In this document: piece by piece, positions 16,969 through 25,749 of the stretch
How the letters are laid out: each line of letters opens with the position of its first letter
Numbering within the stretch: position 1 is the first letter of the stretch
Assembly: GCF_050632395.1 (NCBI RefSeq)
Contig: NZ_CP192600.1
Location: 3,348,001 to 3,412,000 of the forward strand
DNA from: JAUYQR01 sp050632395
GTDB taxonomy: Bacteria; Pseudomonadota; Alphaproteobacteria; Rhodobacterales; Rhodobacteraceae
DNA: 64,000 nt
Direction of reading: 5' to 3'
Translations under genes and position numbers: made by a program
Notes under the pieces: model-generated
Told to the model about the DNA's origin: nothing
Seen by the model: the letters and a program-made list of their open reading frames with translations, nothing else
Databases searched by the model: none

Positions 16969-18087
16969 ATGAGTCTCGACCGCACCGAGTTTGAACCAAG
17001 CCTGCAACCCCTGAACCGCGCCCGCTCGATGCCCGCCGGGTTCTACACCGACCCTGCAATCTTCAAGGCCGAACGCGACAACCTGTTCCTGAAACACTGG
17101 TTCTTCCTGACCCGGGCCGAGGAATTGCCCAACCCCGGCGACTACCGCGCCTTCGACACGCCCGGCGGCCCGATCGTGCTGATCCGCGGCAACGACGGGC
17201 AGTTGCGCGCCTTCGCCAACTACTGCCGCCACCGCGGCTCGATCCTTCTGGAAGGCACCGGCAATGTCGGCGGCCGCATCACCTGCCCCTACCACGCGTG
17301 GAGCTACCTGAACGACGGTCGCCTTTACGGCTGCCCCGACATGAAAGACGCGGAAGGCTTCGACAAGGTCGAAAACGGCCTCGTCTCACTCGACCTCGAC
17401 CAGTGGGAAGGCTTCGTCTTCGCCCGCTTCACCAAGGACGGCCCGACCCTTCTGGACCATCTCGGCGATTTCCCCGACCGCATGGCCAGCCACAAACTGG
17501 GCGACATGCGCTGCACCTGGAAGATCACGCTGGATGTGGCCTGCAACTGGAAACTCATCCTTGAAAACGCGGTGGAGACCTACCACACCGGCATCGTCCA
17601 CAAGAACACCGTCGGCGCGCAGCAATCCCGCACGCCGGCCACCAAGGGCAACTGGATCACCATTCAGGTCATCTCGGGCCGCTCCATCGCCACCCTGACC
17701 GACGAGATCCCGCCCTTCGACCCCATCGCCGGCCTTGATGACGACGCCCGCATGGGCACCTACTTCACCGTGATCTTCCCTACCGTGCAATTCGCCGTGG
17801 CACAGGATTGCCTGTGGTGGCTGAACACCATCCCCGTCGCCGAAAACCGCACGCTCCTCGAGGTTGGCGGCTGCTTCCCCGAAAGCCGCCTCTCGCTGCC
17901 CGATTTTGCCACCCGCGCCGAACCCTATTACGACCGCTGGGAACGCGTCGCGAAAGAGGATGTGGGCATCCTTGAAAAGCAGCAGCGCGCCCTCGGCTCC
18001 GCGCTTTACAAGCCCGGCCCGCTATCATGGCGCGATGACATGGTGCAGGCGATGGGCGTCTGGGTGGTCGACCGGCTGGGGCTTTAG
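16969..18087 (+). CDS. Rieske non-heme iron oxygenase, alpha subunit
   Basis: A 372-residue ring-hydroxylating-type oxygenase. The Rieske [2Fe-2S] centre is C-R-H (Cys86, His88) and C-P-Y-H (Cys106, His109). The mononuclear iron site is E-T-Y-H-T-G-I-V-H with His206 and His211. Such enzymes hydroxylate or demethylate small substrates with electrons from a separate reductase. No reductase or ferredoxin gene is adjacent, so it must borrow one. The substrate is not predictable; quaternary-amine monooxygenases (GbcA/CntA type) and aromatic dioxygenases share the motifs. Start ATG 16969 after AAGGAG. Confidence 0.85.
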   Translation: MSLDRTEFEPSLQPLNRARSMPAGFYTDPAIFKAERDNLFLKHWFFLTRAEELPNPGDYRAFDTPGGPIVLIRGNDGQLRAFANYCRHRGSILLEGTGNVGGRITCPYHAWSYLNDGRLYGCPDMKDAEGFDKVENGLVSLDLDQWEGFVFARFTKDGPTLLDHLGDFPDRMASHKLGDMRCTWKITLDVACNWKLILENAVETYHTGIVHKNTVGAQQSRTPATKGNWITIQVISGRSIATLTDEIPPFDPIAGLDDDARMGTYFTVIFPTVQFAVAQDCLWWLNTIPVAENRTLLEVGGCFPESRLSLPDFATRAEPYYDRWERVAKEDVGILEKQQRALGSALYKPGPLSWRDDMVQAMGVWVVDRLGL

Positions 18088-18638
18088 CGCGGAAACCCCC
18101 GGCTGAACCCCACGGCCCCTGCCAGCCCGAACCGCCACGGCGCGTGCTGTGCCTTGCTGATCCCGATCCGCGGTCCGACCAGCAGATCGGGCACCGTCTC
18201 GCCCAAAACGATCGCCAGATCACCCCCGTCGAACGCCACCCCGTCATCCTCCGGCCTGATCCCCAGCGCCTCGGCCAACCGCCCCGGACCGTTGCACAGT
18301 TCCGGCCTGCCCCGTCGCGCCTGCATCAGCTCCAGCCCCACATCCGGCCAAAGCGCCCGGACCAGCACCGCCTCGCCCGGCCGCGCCACCACGTTCAGGC
18401 ACAGATGGATGCCATAGGACCGGTAGACATAGGCGTGCCCCGCTGGCCCGAACATCGCCGCATTGCGCCGCGTCGGCCCGCCAAAACTGTGCGACGCCGG
18501 ATCATCGCGCGCATAGGCCTCGGTCTCTATCACCACGCCGCCTGCGCCCCGCACCACCAGCCGCGCGCCGATCAGCCTCCGCGCCAGACCCACCGCCCCC
18601 AGCCCCGCGATCTGATCCCGAAATGCCGCCGCCGTCAT
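18084..18638 (-). CDS. 3-methyladenine DNA glycosylase, AAG/MPG type
   Basis: A 184-residue base-excision repair enzyme. The family motifs V-I-E-T-E-A-Y (catalytic Glu), D-P-A-S-H-S, G-H-A-Y-V-Y-R-S-Y-G-I-H-L-C-L-N-V and L-C-N-G-P-G-R-L are all present. It removes alkylated purines from DNA. ATG 18638 is used; a GTG at 18662 is in frame. Its end overlaps the convergent Rieske gene by 4 bases. The region upstream of its start holds the first LacI-type operator of the catabolic island. Confidence 0.92.
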   Translation of the reverse strand: MTAAAFRDQIAGLGAVGLARRLIGARLVVRGAGGVVIETEAYARDDPASHSFGGPTRRNAAMFGPAGHAYVYRSYGIHLCLNVVARPGEAVLVRALWPDVGLELMQARRGRPELCNGPGRLAEALGIRPEDDGVAFDGGDLAIVLGETVPDLLVGPRIGISKAQHAPWRFGLAGAVGFSRGFPR

Positions 18639-18723
18639 CGCCTGCCCTAGCGTCCTCGCCACACCCGCAACCCTACCTTTCGCCCCGCCTCACGGCAACT
18701 TTCGCCGCCAAGACTATTTTGAC

Positions 18724-18739
18724 TTGCATACGTATGCCA
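18724..18739. promoter_or_regulatory. LacI-type operator 1
   Basis: TTGCATAC|GTATGCCA, with a perfect 12-bp palindromic core (18726-18737), 81 bases before the SnoaL-like gene and 85 bases before the divergent glycosylase. A TTGACT -35-like hexamer (18719-18724) abuts it. Similar sites recur at 20083, 28513 and 28635, and the island encodes one LacI protein. Confidence 0.72.
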
Positions 18740-18819
18740 AACCGGGCACTCCTTGCGCAGACAAGCCACGATCCGGCACAGTGCAAGGGTCGCGGCCCAG
18801 CGGAATCGGGAGAAGCGCT

Positions 18820-19983
18820 ATGGCAGAAAAAGGCGAAGGCACAAAGTCGGGCAGCGAGCTTGCCCCAACCCGCCCGGACAGCGCCAGACAGGTCGAGCGG
18901 CACGACTACCCCGATCTCGCGCCCGCAAACGGCAAGCGCACGCAGGCCATGCGGGGTTTTGACGACATCTATACCGACATTGTCGATTACATCGTCCGCT
19001 GCACCCACCTGATCTGGGACGAACGCGACATCGGCCTGATCTACAGCCACTACACCCACAACTGCGTGCTCTACGGCACGACAGGCACGCTTTACACCCG
19101 CGAAGAAGTGGTCCGCGACACGATCCAGCGCCTCGTCTCCTTCCCCGAACGGCGCGGCATGGCGACCCATGTTATCTGGAAAGGCAACGAAAACGAGGGG
19201 TTCTACACCTCTCACCTCGTCACCGGAACCGGGCGGCACAGCCAGAATGGCCACCTCGGCCCGGCGACCGGGCGCATGTTCACCTCGCGCACCATTGCCG
19301 ACTGCATGATCTACGAAAACAAGATCTACCGCGAATGGGTGGTGGCCGACACCACCGCCATCCTGCAACAGCTTGGCATCGACGTGCAGGGCTACGCCGA
19401 ACGCATCGCCAAGACCAGCTTCGACAAGGGCTTGGTTTCGCTTGATATTGGCGAAAATCGCCACATGATCGGGCAGTATCCGCCCGAGGCTGAGCCCGAC
19501 CTTTCCATCGCCTCGACCGATCTTGAACGCCACACGCTGCGCTGGCTGCACGACGTCTTCAACCGCAAGATGCTTGGCACCATCGCCAAGGTCTATGCGC
19601 CCACCGCGCAATACCACGGCCCGCTGATGGCCGAACTTTACGGCCACGCCGCGATCATCCACCAGACCCTCGGCCTGATCGGCAGCATCCCCGATGCGGC
19701 TTTCACCGTCCACCACATCTGCTCCACCCCGTGCGAGGAGGGCGGCGAAAAGGTCGCTGTCCGCTGGATCATGGAAGGCCACCATATCGGCTACGGCATC
19801 CTCAATCACCTCGGTGCGCCCACCGGCAAACGGGTGCAGATCATGGGCATCACCCATTTCCACTACAAGAACGGCAAGATCGTCGACGAATGGCGCGTCT
19901 ATGACGAAGCCTCGGCCCTCGTCCAGGTCAAGCTGGCGCAGATGGCCGACGTAAAGGCCGCCCGCCTCAACCCCGACGCCTGA
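18820..19983 (+). CDS. double SnoaL/NTF2-like domain protein
   Basis: A 387-residue protein with two NTF2-like cone folds, roughly residues 45-180 (I-Y-T-D-I-V-D-Y-I-V-R to R-E-W-V-V-A-D) and 220-370 (H-D-V-F-N-R-K-M to D-E-W-R-V-Y-D-E). Each ends in the typical E-W-x-V strand. SnoaL-like domains bind or isomerise small polar molecules; ester-cyclase or hydrolase roles occur in the family. It lies first in the island behind operator 1. ATG 18820 is preceded by GGGAGAAG; an upstream ATG at 18724 would lie inside the operator. Function unknown. Confidence 0.72.
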   Translation: MAEKGEGTKSGSELAPTRPDSARQVERHDYPDLAPANGKRTQAMRGFDDIYTDIVDYIVRCTHLIWDERDIGLIYSHYTHNCVLYGTTGTLYTREEVVRDTIQRLVSFPERRGMATHVIWKGNENEGFYTSHLVTGTGRHSQNGHLGPATGRMFTSRTIADCMIYENKIYREWVVADTTAILQQLGIDVQGYAERIAKTSFDKGLVSLDIGENRHMIGQYPPEAEPDLSIASTDLERHTLRWLHDVFNRKMLGTIAKVYAPTAQYHGPLMAELYGHAAIIHQTLGLIGSIPDAAFTVHHICSTPCEEGGEKVAVRWIMEGHHIGYGILNHLGAPTGKRVQIMGITHFHYKNGKIVDEWRVYDEASALVQVKLAQMADVKAARLNPDA

Positions 19984-20006
19984 ATTTTCGGCAATCGCCA
20001 CCCAGG

Positions 20007-20038
20007 CGGCCTGCAGCGATGCGGGCCGTTTTCGTTTC
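20007..20038 (+). terminator. Rho-independent terminator after SnoaL-like gene
   Basis: A 9-bp stem with one G-U pair (20007-20015 with 20020-20028) and a GCGA loop, followed by a T-rich run. It separates the SnoaL-like gene from the ABC operon. Confidence 0.8.
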
Positions 20039-20082
20039 CCCCTCCGCCAGACCCGATCCGGCAGCAGAGCTGCACATACTGT

Positions 20083-20098
20083 TTGCAATCGTATGCAA
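20083..20098. promoter_or_regulatory. LacI-type operator 2
   Basis: TTGCAATC|GTATGCAA, one arm perfect to the TTGCATAC half-site and the other with one change. It lies 95 bases before the binding-protein gene and would control the whole transport operon. Confidence 0.7.
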
Positions 20099-20193
20099 AA
20101 GATGTTTAGCATTTCTGACGGAACGGGGACCATTGAGTCCCCTGCCGCGAAAACCGGGCGATGCGCTTTCGCCAGCAGAGGGGAAGAACAACC

Positions 20194-21441
20194 ATGAAGC
20201 TTACCAGAACCTTCGCGGCAGGCGCTGTCAGCCTGACCGCACTTCTAGCCGCCACCACCGCCTTCGCCGACTGCGGCATTCAGGGCAAAGGCTCGGTCCG
20301 CATTCTTTCAAACGACTTCGAGGCGCTGCGCATCGTCAACGACGTGGCCGAGTCCTGCGCCACCGCAGACGTGACCGTCACCACCAACGCCACAGCCGAA
20401 CACAAGAACATCCAGGGCCCCGCCCTGACCGTGGAGCCTGCGGAATACACCGTCGCGGTCGTTGCCAACAACTCCATCGTTCCCTTGCTGAACGACGGCC
20501 TGATCCGCCCGCTGGACGATCTGGTCGCAAAATACGGCCAGTCGCTGCAACCCAACCAACTGATCAAGATCGACGGCAAGGTCATGGCCATCGCCTTCAT
20601 GGGCAACGGCCAGCACACATTCTACCGCAAGGACATTCTGGAAAAGGCCGGTGTCGCGGTGCCCACCAGCTATGAAGAAGTCCTCGCCGCCGCCAAGGCG
20701 ATCAAGGACGCGGGCCTGATGGAATACCCGCTCGCCGCCTCCGACAAGCCCGGCTGGGATCTCGCCGCCGAATTCGTGAACATGTATCTTGGCACCGGCG
20801 CGGAATTCTTCGCCCCCGGTAGCGCCGAACTGGCCATCGACAACGAAAACGGTCGCAAGGTGCTGGAAACCATGCGCGCGATGACCGCCTACATGAACCC
20901 GGACTACCTGACCTATGACGCGAACGAGTTGAACAAGCTCTGGGATGCCGGTTCCGTCGCGATCATGAGCCAGTGGGGCTCGCTTGCCGGGGCCGCCACC
21001 GATCCGACCAAGGCCAACCCCGAGGTTGCCGCCAATACCGGCTTTGCCGCCGCCCCCACCATCGGTGGCGGAACGATCCCTGCCGCAGCCCTGTGGTGGG
21101 ACGGCTTCACCATTGCCAAGAACATCTCCGACGCCGATGCCGAGGTATCGTTCCAGGCGATGGTCAAGGGCATCAGCCCCGAAACCGTGGCCGCCCATCC
21201 CGACGCTGCGACCTGGCTTGTCGCCGGCTTCCAGCCCGGCCCTACCGCAGTCGGCGTGATCGGCAATGCCACCGGCGGCGCCCGCGCCTATCCGATGCAG
21301 CCCTACATGGGCCTGCTGCACACCGCGCTCTCTTCCGAACTGGCCGACTTCATCGCCGGCAAGGAAGAGGCGGATCAGGCTCTGGCTGACGTGAAGGCTG
21401 CCTATGACGCCGCAGCCAAAGAAGGCGGCTTCCTGAAATAA
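20194..21441 (+). CDS. sugar-type ABC transporter substrate-binding protein
   Basis: A 415-residue periplasmic binding protein with a signal peptide (M-K-L-T-R-T then a hydrophobic run, cleavage after A-F-A near residue 25). The fold is the extracellular solute-binding family 1 (MalE/UgpB-like): E-A-L-R-I-V near 45, a hinge region Y-E-E-V-L-A-A-A-K-A-I-K-D-A-G and W-W-D-G-F-T-I-A-K. It is followed by two permeases and an ATPase in the same direction. The ligand is unknown; carbohydrate or a polyol-amide are possibilities from context. Start ATG 20194 after GAGGGGAAG. Confidence 0.87.
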   Translation: MKLTRTFAAGAVSLTALLAATTAFADCGIQGKGSVRILSNDFEALRIVNDVAESCATADVTVTTNATAEHKNIQGPALTVEPAEYTVAVVANNSIVPLLNDGLIRPLDDLVAKYGQSLQPNQLIKIDGKVMAIAFMGNGQHTFYRKDILEKAGVAVPTSYEEVLAAAKAIKDAGLMEYPLAASDKPGWDLAAEFVNMYLGTGAEFFAPGSAELAIDNENGRKVLETMRAMTAYMNPDYLTYDANELNKLWDAGSVAIMSQWGSLAGAATDPTKANPEVAANTGFAAAPTIGGGTIPAAALWWDGFTIAKNISDADAEVSFQAMVKGISPETVAAHPDAATWLVAGFQPGPTAVGVIGNATGGARAYPMQPYMGLLHTALSSELADFIAGKEEADQALADVKAAYDAAAKEGGFLK

Positions 21442-21448
21442 CCCCCTC

Positions 21449-21475
21449 GCCCGACCGCCCCCCCGGCGGTCGGGC
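21449..21475 (+). terminator. hairpin between binding-protein and permease genes
   Basis: A perfect 11-bp GC-rich stem (21449-21459 with 21465-21475) with a C5 loop and no T tract. Such intra-operon hairpins usually stabilise the upstream mRNA or reduce read-through, giving more binding protein than permease. Confidence 0.6.
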
Positions 21476-21564
21476 ACCCCCTGCGGTCCTCCGCGATTGC
21501 CGCGACCCCTGCGGGAGCCCTAAGGTTCCCCTGCCGCCGGTCCCTCATTCCTCCGGAACCCCCG

Positions 21565-22596
21565 ATGCCGCACCGCACCTTCGCCGTCTTCATCTTCCCC
21601 TCGATCCTCGCGATGCTGCTGTTCATCAGCCTGCCGATCGTGTCGGTGGTGGTGCAATCGCTGTTCGTCCAGCACGAGGCGGTGCTGGTCACGGTTGAGA
21701 ACTGCGATCCCTTCGGCTGCTCAAGCCAGACCAAGGTCGATACCGAGGCGATGGCAAAACTGCGGACAGAAAAGCCCTTGGGCCAGTTCGCGGGCTTTGC
21801 CAACTACCTAAACCGCAACCACCTCGCCGTGGATGAAATCAGCGCGATCCTGTCGGAAAATCAAGGGCTTGGCGACATCGCAACCCGCATCTTCAACCTG
21901 CCGTTCTACAAGGCGCTGACCTTCACCCTCGTCTACTGCTTCCTTGTCACCCCCCTCGCAATGGCCCTCGGTTTCGCTATCGCGCTGGCGGTCAATACCC
22001 TGCCGAAGCTCCTCAAGGGCCCGGCGATCTTCGTCTCACTTCTGCCGATGATCATCACGCCGCTCGTCGGCTCGCTGATCCTTGCGTGGATGTTCAACCC
22101 CTCCGGTATCCTCGGCGCATCCTTGCAAAGCCTGACCGGCGACCCCACCCTGTCGCTGCGCGCCTCACCAATGCTGACGTGGATCGTCCTCCTCCTGTAT
22201 GGCGTCTGGACCAACGGCCCCTTTTCCTTCGTCGTGTTCTACGCGGGGCTACAGACCGTCCCGCAAGACACCGTCGAATCCGCCCGCATCGACGGCGCGA
22301 ACCGGTGGGAGGTGACGCGCTATGTCCTGATCCCCCACCTTGCCCCGCTCGCCACCTTCGTCGCCCTCGTGCAGTTGATGGACAACTTCCGCGTCTTTGA
22401 ACCCATCGTCGGCTTTTCGGCCGAGGCGAACGCCACCTCCCTCAGCTGGCTGGTGTTCAACGACCTCGTCGGACAGGACTCGCAGCTTTTCGGCTCTGCC
22501 GCCGCCACTTCGGTCATCACCATCGTCGGCGTGCTGATCCTGCTCGCCCCCGTCCTGCGCCGCACCTGGGCTGACTTCAACCGTAAGGCGGTGTGA
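21565..22596 (+). CDS. ABC transporter permease, MalF/UgpA type
   Basis: A 343-residue inner-membrane permease with about six membrane segments. A periplasmic loop after the first segment (about residues 33-105) contains a cysteine pair C-D-P-F-G-C. The cytoplasmic EAA coupling motif reads E-S-A-R-I-D-G-A-N-R-W-E-V near residue 234. It partners the next gene. Start ATG 21565. The extended, cysteine-containing first loop is longer than in minimal MalF-type proteins and may contact the binding protein. Confidence 0.87.
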   Translation: MPHRTFAVFIFPSILAMLLFISLPIVSVVVQSLFVQHEAVLVTVENCDPFGCSSQTKVDTEAMAKLRTEKPLGQFAGFANYLNRNHLAVDEISAILSENQGLGDIATRIFNLPFYKALTFTLVYCFLVTPLAMALGFAIALAVNTLPKLLKGPAIFVSLLPMIITPLVGSLILAWMFNPSGILGASLQSLTGDPTLSLRASPMLTWIVLLLYGVWTNGPFSFVVFYAGLQTVPQDTVESARIDGANRWEVTRYVLIPHLAPLATFVALVQLMDNFRVFEPIVGFSAEANATSLSWLVFNDLVGQDSQLFGSAAATSVITIVGVLILLAPVLRRTWADFNRKAV

Positions 22597-22597
22597 C

Positions 22598-23476
22598 ATG
22601 TCCGTAGCCACCCGCCGCCCGCTTGGCCTGCAAACCCTGACCACCGCCTTCCTCGCGATCTGGCTGATCGCAGCCCTCTTCCCCTTCGCCTGGACGGTTT
22701 GGGGCAGCTTCAAGGTCGAAGCGGATTTCTTCTCCCGCCAATCATGGTGGATGGCGATCGAAGGCACCCGCACCCAAGCGCAGACCGGCGGCCCCTTTAC
22801 CCTCGCAGGATATGAAGGCGCATGGGTCCGCAACGAATTCTGGAAGGCCGCGATCAACACTCTGATCGTCACCCTTTCGGTCACCTTCATCTCGCTCGCC
22901 ATCGGCACTTTGGGAGGCTACGCCCTTGCCCGCTCCGGCTACCGCTACGCCTTCTGGATCCTGATCGCCGCCCTCGTGTTTCGCGCCATGCCGCATATCA
23001 CACTGGTGTCCGGCTACATGCTGCCGTTCTTTCAACTGAACATCTGGGGCGTCCTGCCCACCACGATCATCGTCCTCGTCGCCATCAACCAGCCCTTCAC
23101 CCTGTGGATGCTGCACTCGTTCTTCCTGTCGATCCCGAAAGACCTTGATGAAAGCGCGATGGTCGATGGCTGCACCCGGTTTCAGGCGTTCCGCATGGTC
23201 ATCATGCCGGTCATGTGGCCCGGCGTCATCACTACCGGCCTTTTCTCGTTCCTCCTCGGCTACAACGACTTCGCCGTGACCTCGATGCTGCTGAGCCAGG
23301 AAAACCAGACGATGGTGCCAAAGATCGCCAGCTTCCTCGGCTCCATCCAGAACGAGGGCAACGTGATGTATGCCGTCGCCGCCGTCGTCTCGGCCACGGT
23401 GCCCTTGTTCATCCTCGTCCTCTTCTTCCAGCGCCAGATCGTCTCCGGTCTGACCGCCGGCGCCGTGAAAGGTTAA
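22598..23476 (+). CDS. ABC transporter permease, MalG/UgpE type
   Basis: A 292-residue permease with six predicted membrane segments and the EAA loop D-E-S-A-M-V-D-G-C-T-R-F-Q-A-F near residues 185-199. The start is one base after the upstream permease stop, so the two are co-translated. With the preceding gene it forms the heterodimeric membrane channel. Confidence 0.87.
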   Translation: MSVATRRPLGLQTLTTAFLAIWLIAALFPFAWTVWGSFKVEADFFSRQSWWMAIEGTRTQAQTGGPFTLAGYEGAWVRNEFWKAAINTLIVTLSVTFISLAIGTLGGYALARSGYRYAFWILIAALVFRAMPHITLVSGYMLPFFQLNIWGVLPTTIIVLVAINQPFTLWMLHSFFLSIPKDLDESAMVDGCTRFQAFRMVIMPVMWPGVITTGLFSFLLGYNDFAVTSMLLSQENQTMVPKIASFLGSIQNEGNVMYAVAAVVSATVPLFILVLFFQRQIVSGLTAGAVKG

Positions 23477-23479
23477 CCG

Positions 23480-24523
23480 ATGGCCCAGATTCGCCTTGTG
23501 AACGTCTCGAAACGCTGGGGCTCCTATGTCGGCGTCGACCGCTTCAACCTCGACATCGCCGATGCCGAATTCCTTGTCCTCCTCGGCCCCTCGGGCTGCG
23601 GCAAGACCACCACGATGCGCATGATCGCGGGGCTGGAGGATGTGACCGAAGGCGAGATCTGGATCGGTGACCGCATGGTCAACCGGCTGGAACCGAAGGA
23701 CCGCGACATCTCGATGGTGTTCCAAAGCTACGGCCTCTACCCCAACCTTTCGGTGTTCGAAAACATCCGCTTCCCCCTCCGAGTCCGCGGTATCCCCAAA
23801 GCCGAACACCACGCCCGCGTCATGAAAGCGGCCGAGATGGTTGAACTTGGCCCCTTCCTCGACCGCCGCCCAGCCGCGCTGTCGGGCGGCCAGCGCCAGC
23901 GCGTCGCCCTTGCCCGCGCCATCGTCCGCGAACCGAACGCTTTCCTGATGGACGAACCCCTGTCGAACCTTGACGCAAAACTCCGCGTGTCTACCCGCGC
24001 GCAGATCAAACACCTGCACCACACCCTGCGCCGCACCACGATCTACGTCACCCACGACCAGATCGAAGCGATGACCCTGGCCGACCGCGTGGTGGTGATG
24101 AGCCACGGCATCGTCCAGCAGCTTGGCACCCCCACAGAAATCTACGACCGCCCCGCCAACACCTTCGTCGCGTCCTTCATCGGCTCGCCCGCAATGAACC
24201 TTATCGAAGGCACCATCACCGACGGCACCTTCCGCGCCGAAGGCCTCGCCGTCCCGGCCCAAGGCGCAGGCCCAGTCACCCTCGGCTTTCGCGCCGAAGA
24301 TGTCCGCGTCAGCGCCACCGCGGCCCAACTCACCGCCCCGGTCTACTCGATGGAACTTCTCGGCGACGCCACCCTCGTCTCGGTCCGCATCGGCGCCGCC
24401 CTCGTCTCGATCCGCGCGCCCAAGGACTACCGCATCGACATCGGTGCCCCCCTCCACGTCGCGATCCCCGCCGACAAGGTCCACCTCTTTGACAAGACCA
24501 CCGGGTCGCGCCTGACACCATGA
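23480..24523 (+). CDS. ABC transporter ATPase, MalK/UgpC type
   Basis: A 347-residue ATPase. Walker A is G-P-S-G-C-G-K-T-T near residues 38-46, the signature L-S-G-G-Q-R-Q-R near 134, Walker B F-L-M-D-E-P and the H-loop V-T-H-D. The last 110 residues form the MalK-type TOBE/OB regulatory domain (G-F-R-A-E-D-V-R). It starts 3 bases after the second permease and completes the importer. Confidence 0.9.
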   Translation: MAQIRLVNVSKRWGSYVGVDRFNLDIADAEFLVLLGPSGCGKTTTMRMIAGLEDVTEGEIWIGDRMVNRLEPKDRDISMVFQSYGLYPNLSVFENIRFPLRVRGIPKAEHHARVMKAAEMVELGPFLDRRPAALSGGQRQRVALARAIVREPNAFLMDEPLSNLDAKLRVSTRAQIKHLHHTLRRTTIYVTHDQIEAMTLADRVVVMSHGIVQQLGTPTEIYDRPANTFVASFIGSPAMNLIEGTITDGTFRAEGLAVPAQGAGPVTLGFRAEDVRVSATAAQLTAPVYSMELLGDATLVSVRIGAALVSIRAPKDYRIDIGAPLHVAIPADKVHLFDKTTGSRLTP

Positions 24524-24583
24524 CAGGCTTGCCCGCGCCCTTCGCTTCGTCAAAGACTGTCCCCGCAAACGGGAGGGTTCTTC

Positions 24584-25603
24584 TTGGCGACTGACAAGGT
24601 CACATCACTCGAGGTCGCGGCCCTCGCCGGCGTCAGCCAATCCGCCGTCAGCCGGGTCTTCACCCCCGGCTCCTCGGTGTCAAAGAAAACCGCTGACAAG
24701 GTGCTCGCCGCCGCAGCCCAGCTTGGCTACCGGCCGAACGTCCTTGCCCGTGCGATGAAATCCGGCAAGTCCCGCATCATCGGCCTCGTCGTCGCCTATC
24801 TTGAGAACTACTTCTACCCCGAGGTCGTCGAACGCCTGTCCGTCGAACTGCAAAAGGTCGGCTACCACGTTCTGATCTTCCTCGCCCCCGTCTCCTCCGA
24901 CAATGTCGACAAGGTCGTGCGCGAGATCATGGATTATCAGGTCGACGGCATCGTCCTCGCCTCGGTCTCTGTCTCGTCCGACCTCGCCGCCCGCTGCCAG
25001 TCCACCGGCGTCCCGGTCGTCCTGTTCAACCGCGGCCACGCCGATCCGAACCTCTGCTCCGTCACCTCCGACAACTTCGCGGGCGGCAAGGCGCTGGCCG
25101 ATTACCTCTGCTCCCTCGGCCACCAGCGCATCGCCTATATCGCAGGCTTCTCCGGGGCGACCACCCAGATCGACCGCGAGGCAGGCTTCCGCGCCGGTCT
25201 GGCCGAAGCGGGCCACGACCTTTTCGCACGCGCCGAAGGCAATTTCGACTACCGCACCGCCCAATCCGCCGCACGCGAGTTGTTCGCCACCTCCCGCCGC
25301 CCCGACGCCGTTTTCGTCGCCAACGACCACATGGCCTTCGCGGTGATGGACGTGCTGCGCTTCGAGCTTGGCCTCAAGATCCCCGAAGACGTCTCAGTGG
25401 TCGGCTTCGACGATGTCCCCCCCGCTGCATGGCCCGCCTACAACCTCACCACCTTCCGCCAGCGCGTCGACCTCATGGTCGGCGAAACCGTCTCGATGCT
25501 GACCAACTGGATCGCCGCGAAGGAGCCCGAAACCGCTCATGTCGTCCTCAGTGGCGAGCTGATCATCCGCGGCTCCACCCGCCGCTACGGAGACGCCAGA
25601 TGA
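24584..25603 (+). CDS. LacI-family transcriptional regulator
   Basis: A 339-residue regulator. The helix-turn-helix and hinge are in the first 60 residues (L-E-V-A-A-L-A-G-V-S-Q-S-A-V-S-R and Y-R-P-N-V-L-A-R-A-M) and a sugar-binding-type effector domain follows. The start is a TTG at 24584 behind a strong GGGAGG; no ATG fits the HTH. It lies in the same direction as the transporter and is joined by ATGA to the next small gene. The four TTGCATAC-type palindromes of the island are its probable operators, most likely as a substrate-relieved repressor. Confidence 0.88.
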   Translation: MATDKVTSLEVAALAGVSQSAVSRVFTPGSSVSKKTADKVLAAAAQLGYRPNVLARAMKSGKSRIIGLVVAYLENYFYPEVVERLSVELQKVGYHVLIFLAPVSSDNVDKVVREIMDYQVDGIVLASVSVSSDLAARCQSTGVPVVLFNRGHADPNLCSVTSDNFAGGKALADYLCSLGHQRIAYIAGFSGATTQIDREAGFRAGLAEAGHDLFARAEGNFDYRTAQSAARELFATSRRPDAVFVANDHMAFAVMDVLRFELGLKIPEDVSVVGFDDVPPAAWPAYNLTTFRQRVDLMVGETVSMLTNWIAAKEPETAHVVLSGELIIRGSTRRYGDAR

Positions 25604-25749
25604 CACCCGCCCTGACCGAAGCCGACTTCCGCGCCCGCCTCGCAGCCCTCGGCCTTACCCTCGACGAAAAGGCGTTCGCCGCCGCATGGGCCGGCGCGCA
25701 ACACCTGCGCGGCGAAGTGGCGAAAATCGAGGCCTACCTCGCCTCATGA
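25600..25749 (+). CDS. AtzG-like (DUF4089-type) small amidase partner
   Basis: A 49-residue protein: T-E-A-D-F-R-A-R-L-A-A-L-G-L-T-L-D-E-K-A-F, then a helical A-W-A-G-A-Q-H-L-R-G-E-V-A-K-I-E-A-Y-L. The pattern (short acidic loop, L-G-L-x-L, then one amphipathic helix) matches the AtzG-like helper that packs on AtzE-type amidases. It overlaps the LacI gene upstream and the amidase gene downstream by ATGA on both sides, so the three are translated in tandem. It is shorter than AtzG (about 68 residues). Family assignment is by pattern and context only. Confidence 0.6.
   Translation: MTPALTEADFRARLAALGLTLDEKAFAAAWAGAQHLRGEVAKIEAYLAS

Noticed and set aside
22742..24568. 608-codon open frame on the minus strand
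   Set aside because: It lies opposite the second permease and the ATPase, both with complete family motifs. The antisense product is low-complexity.
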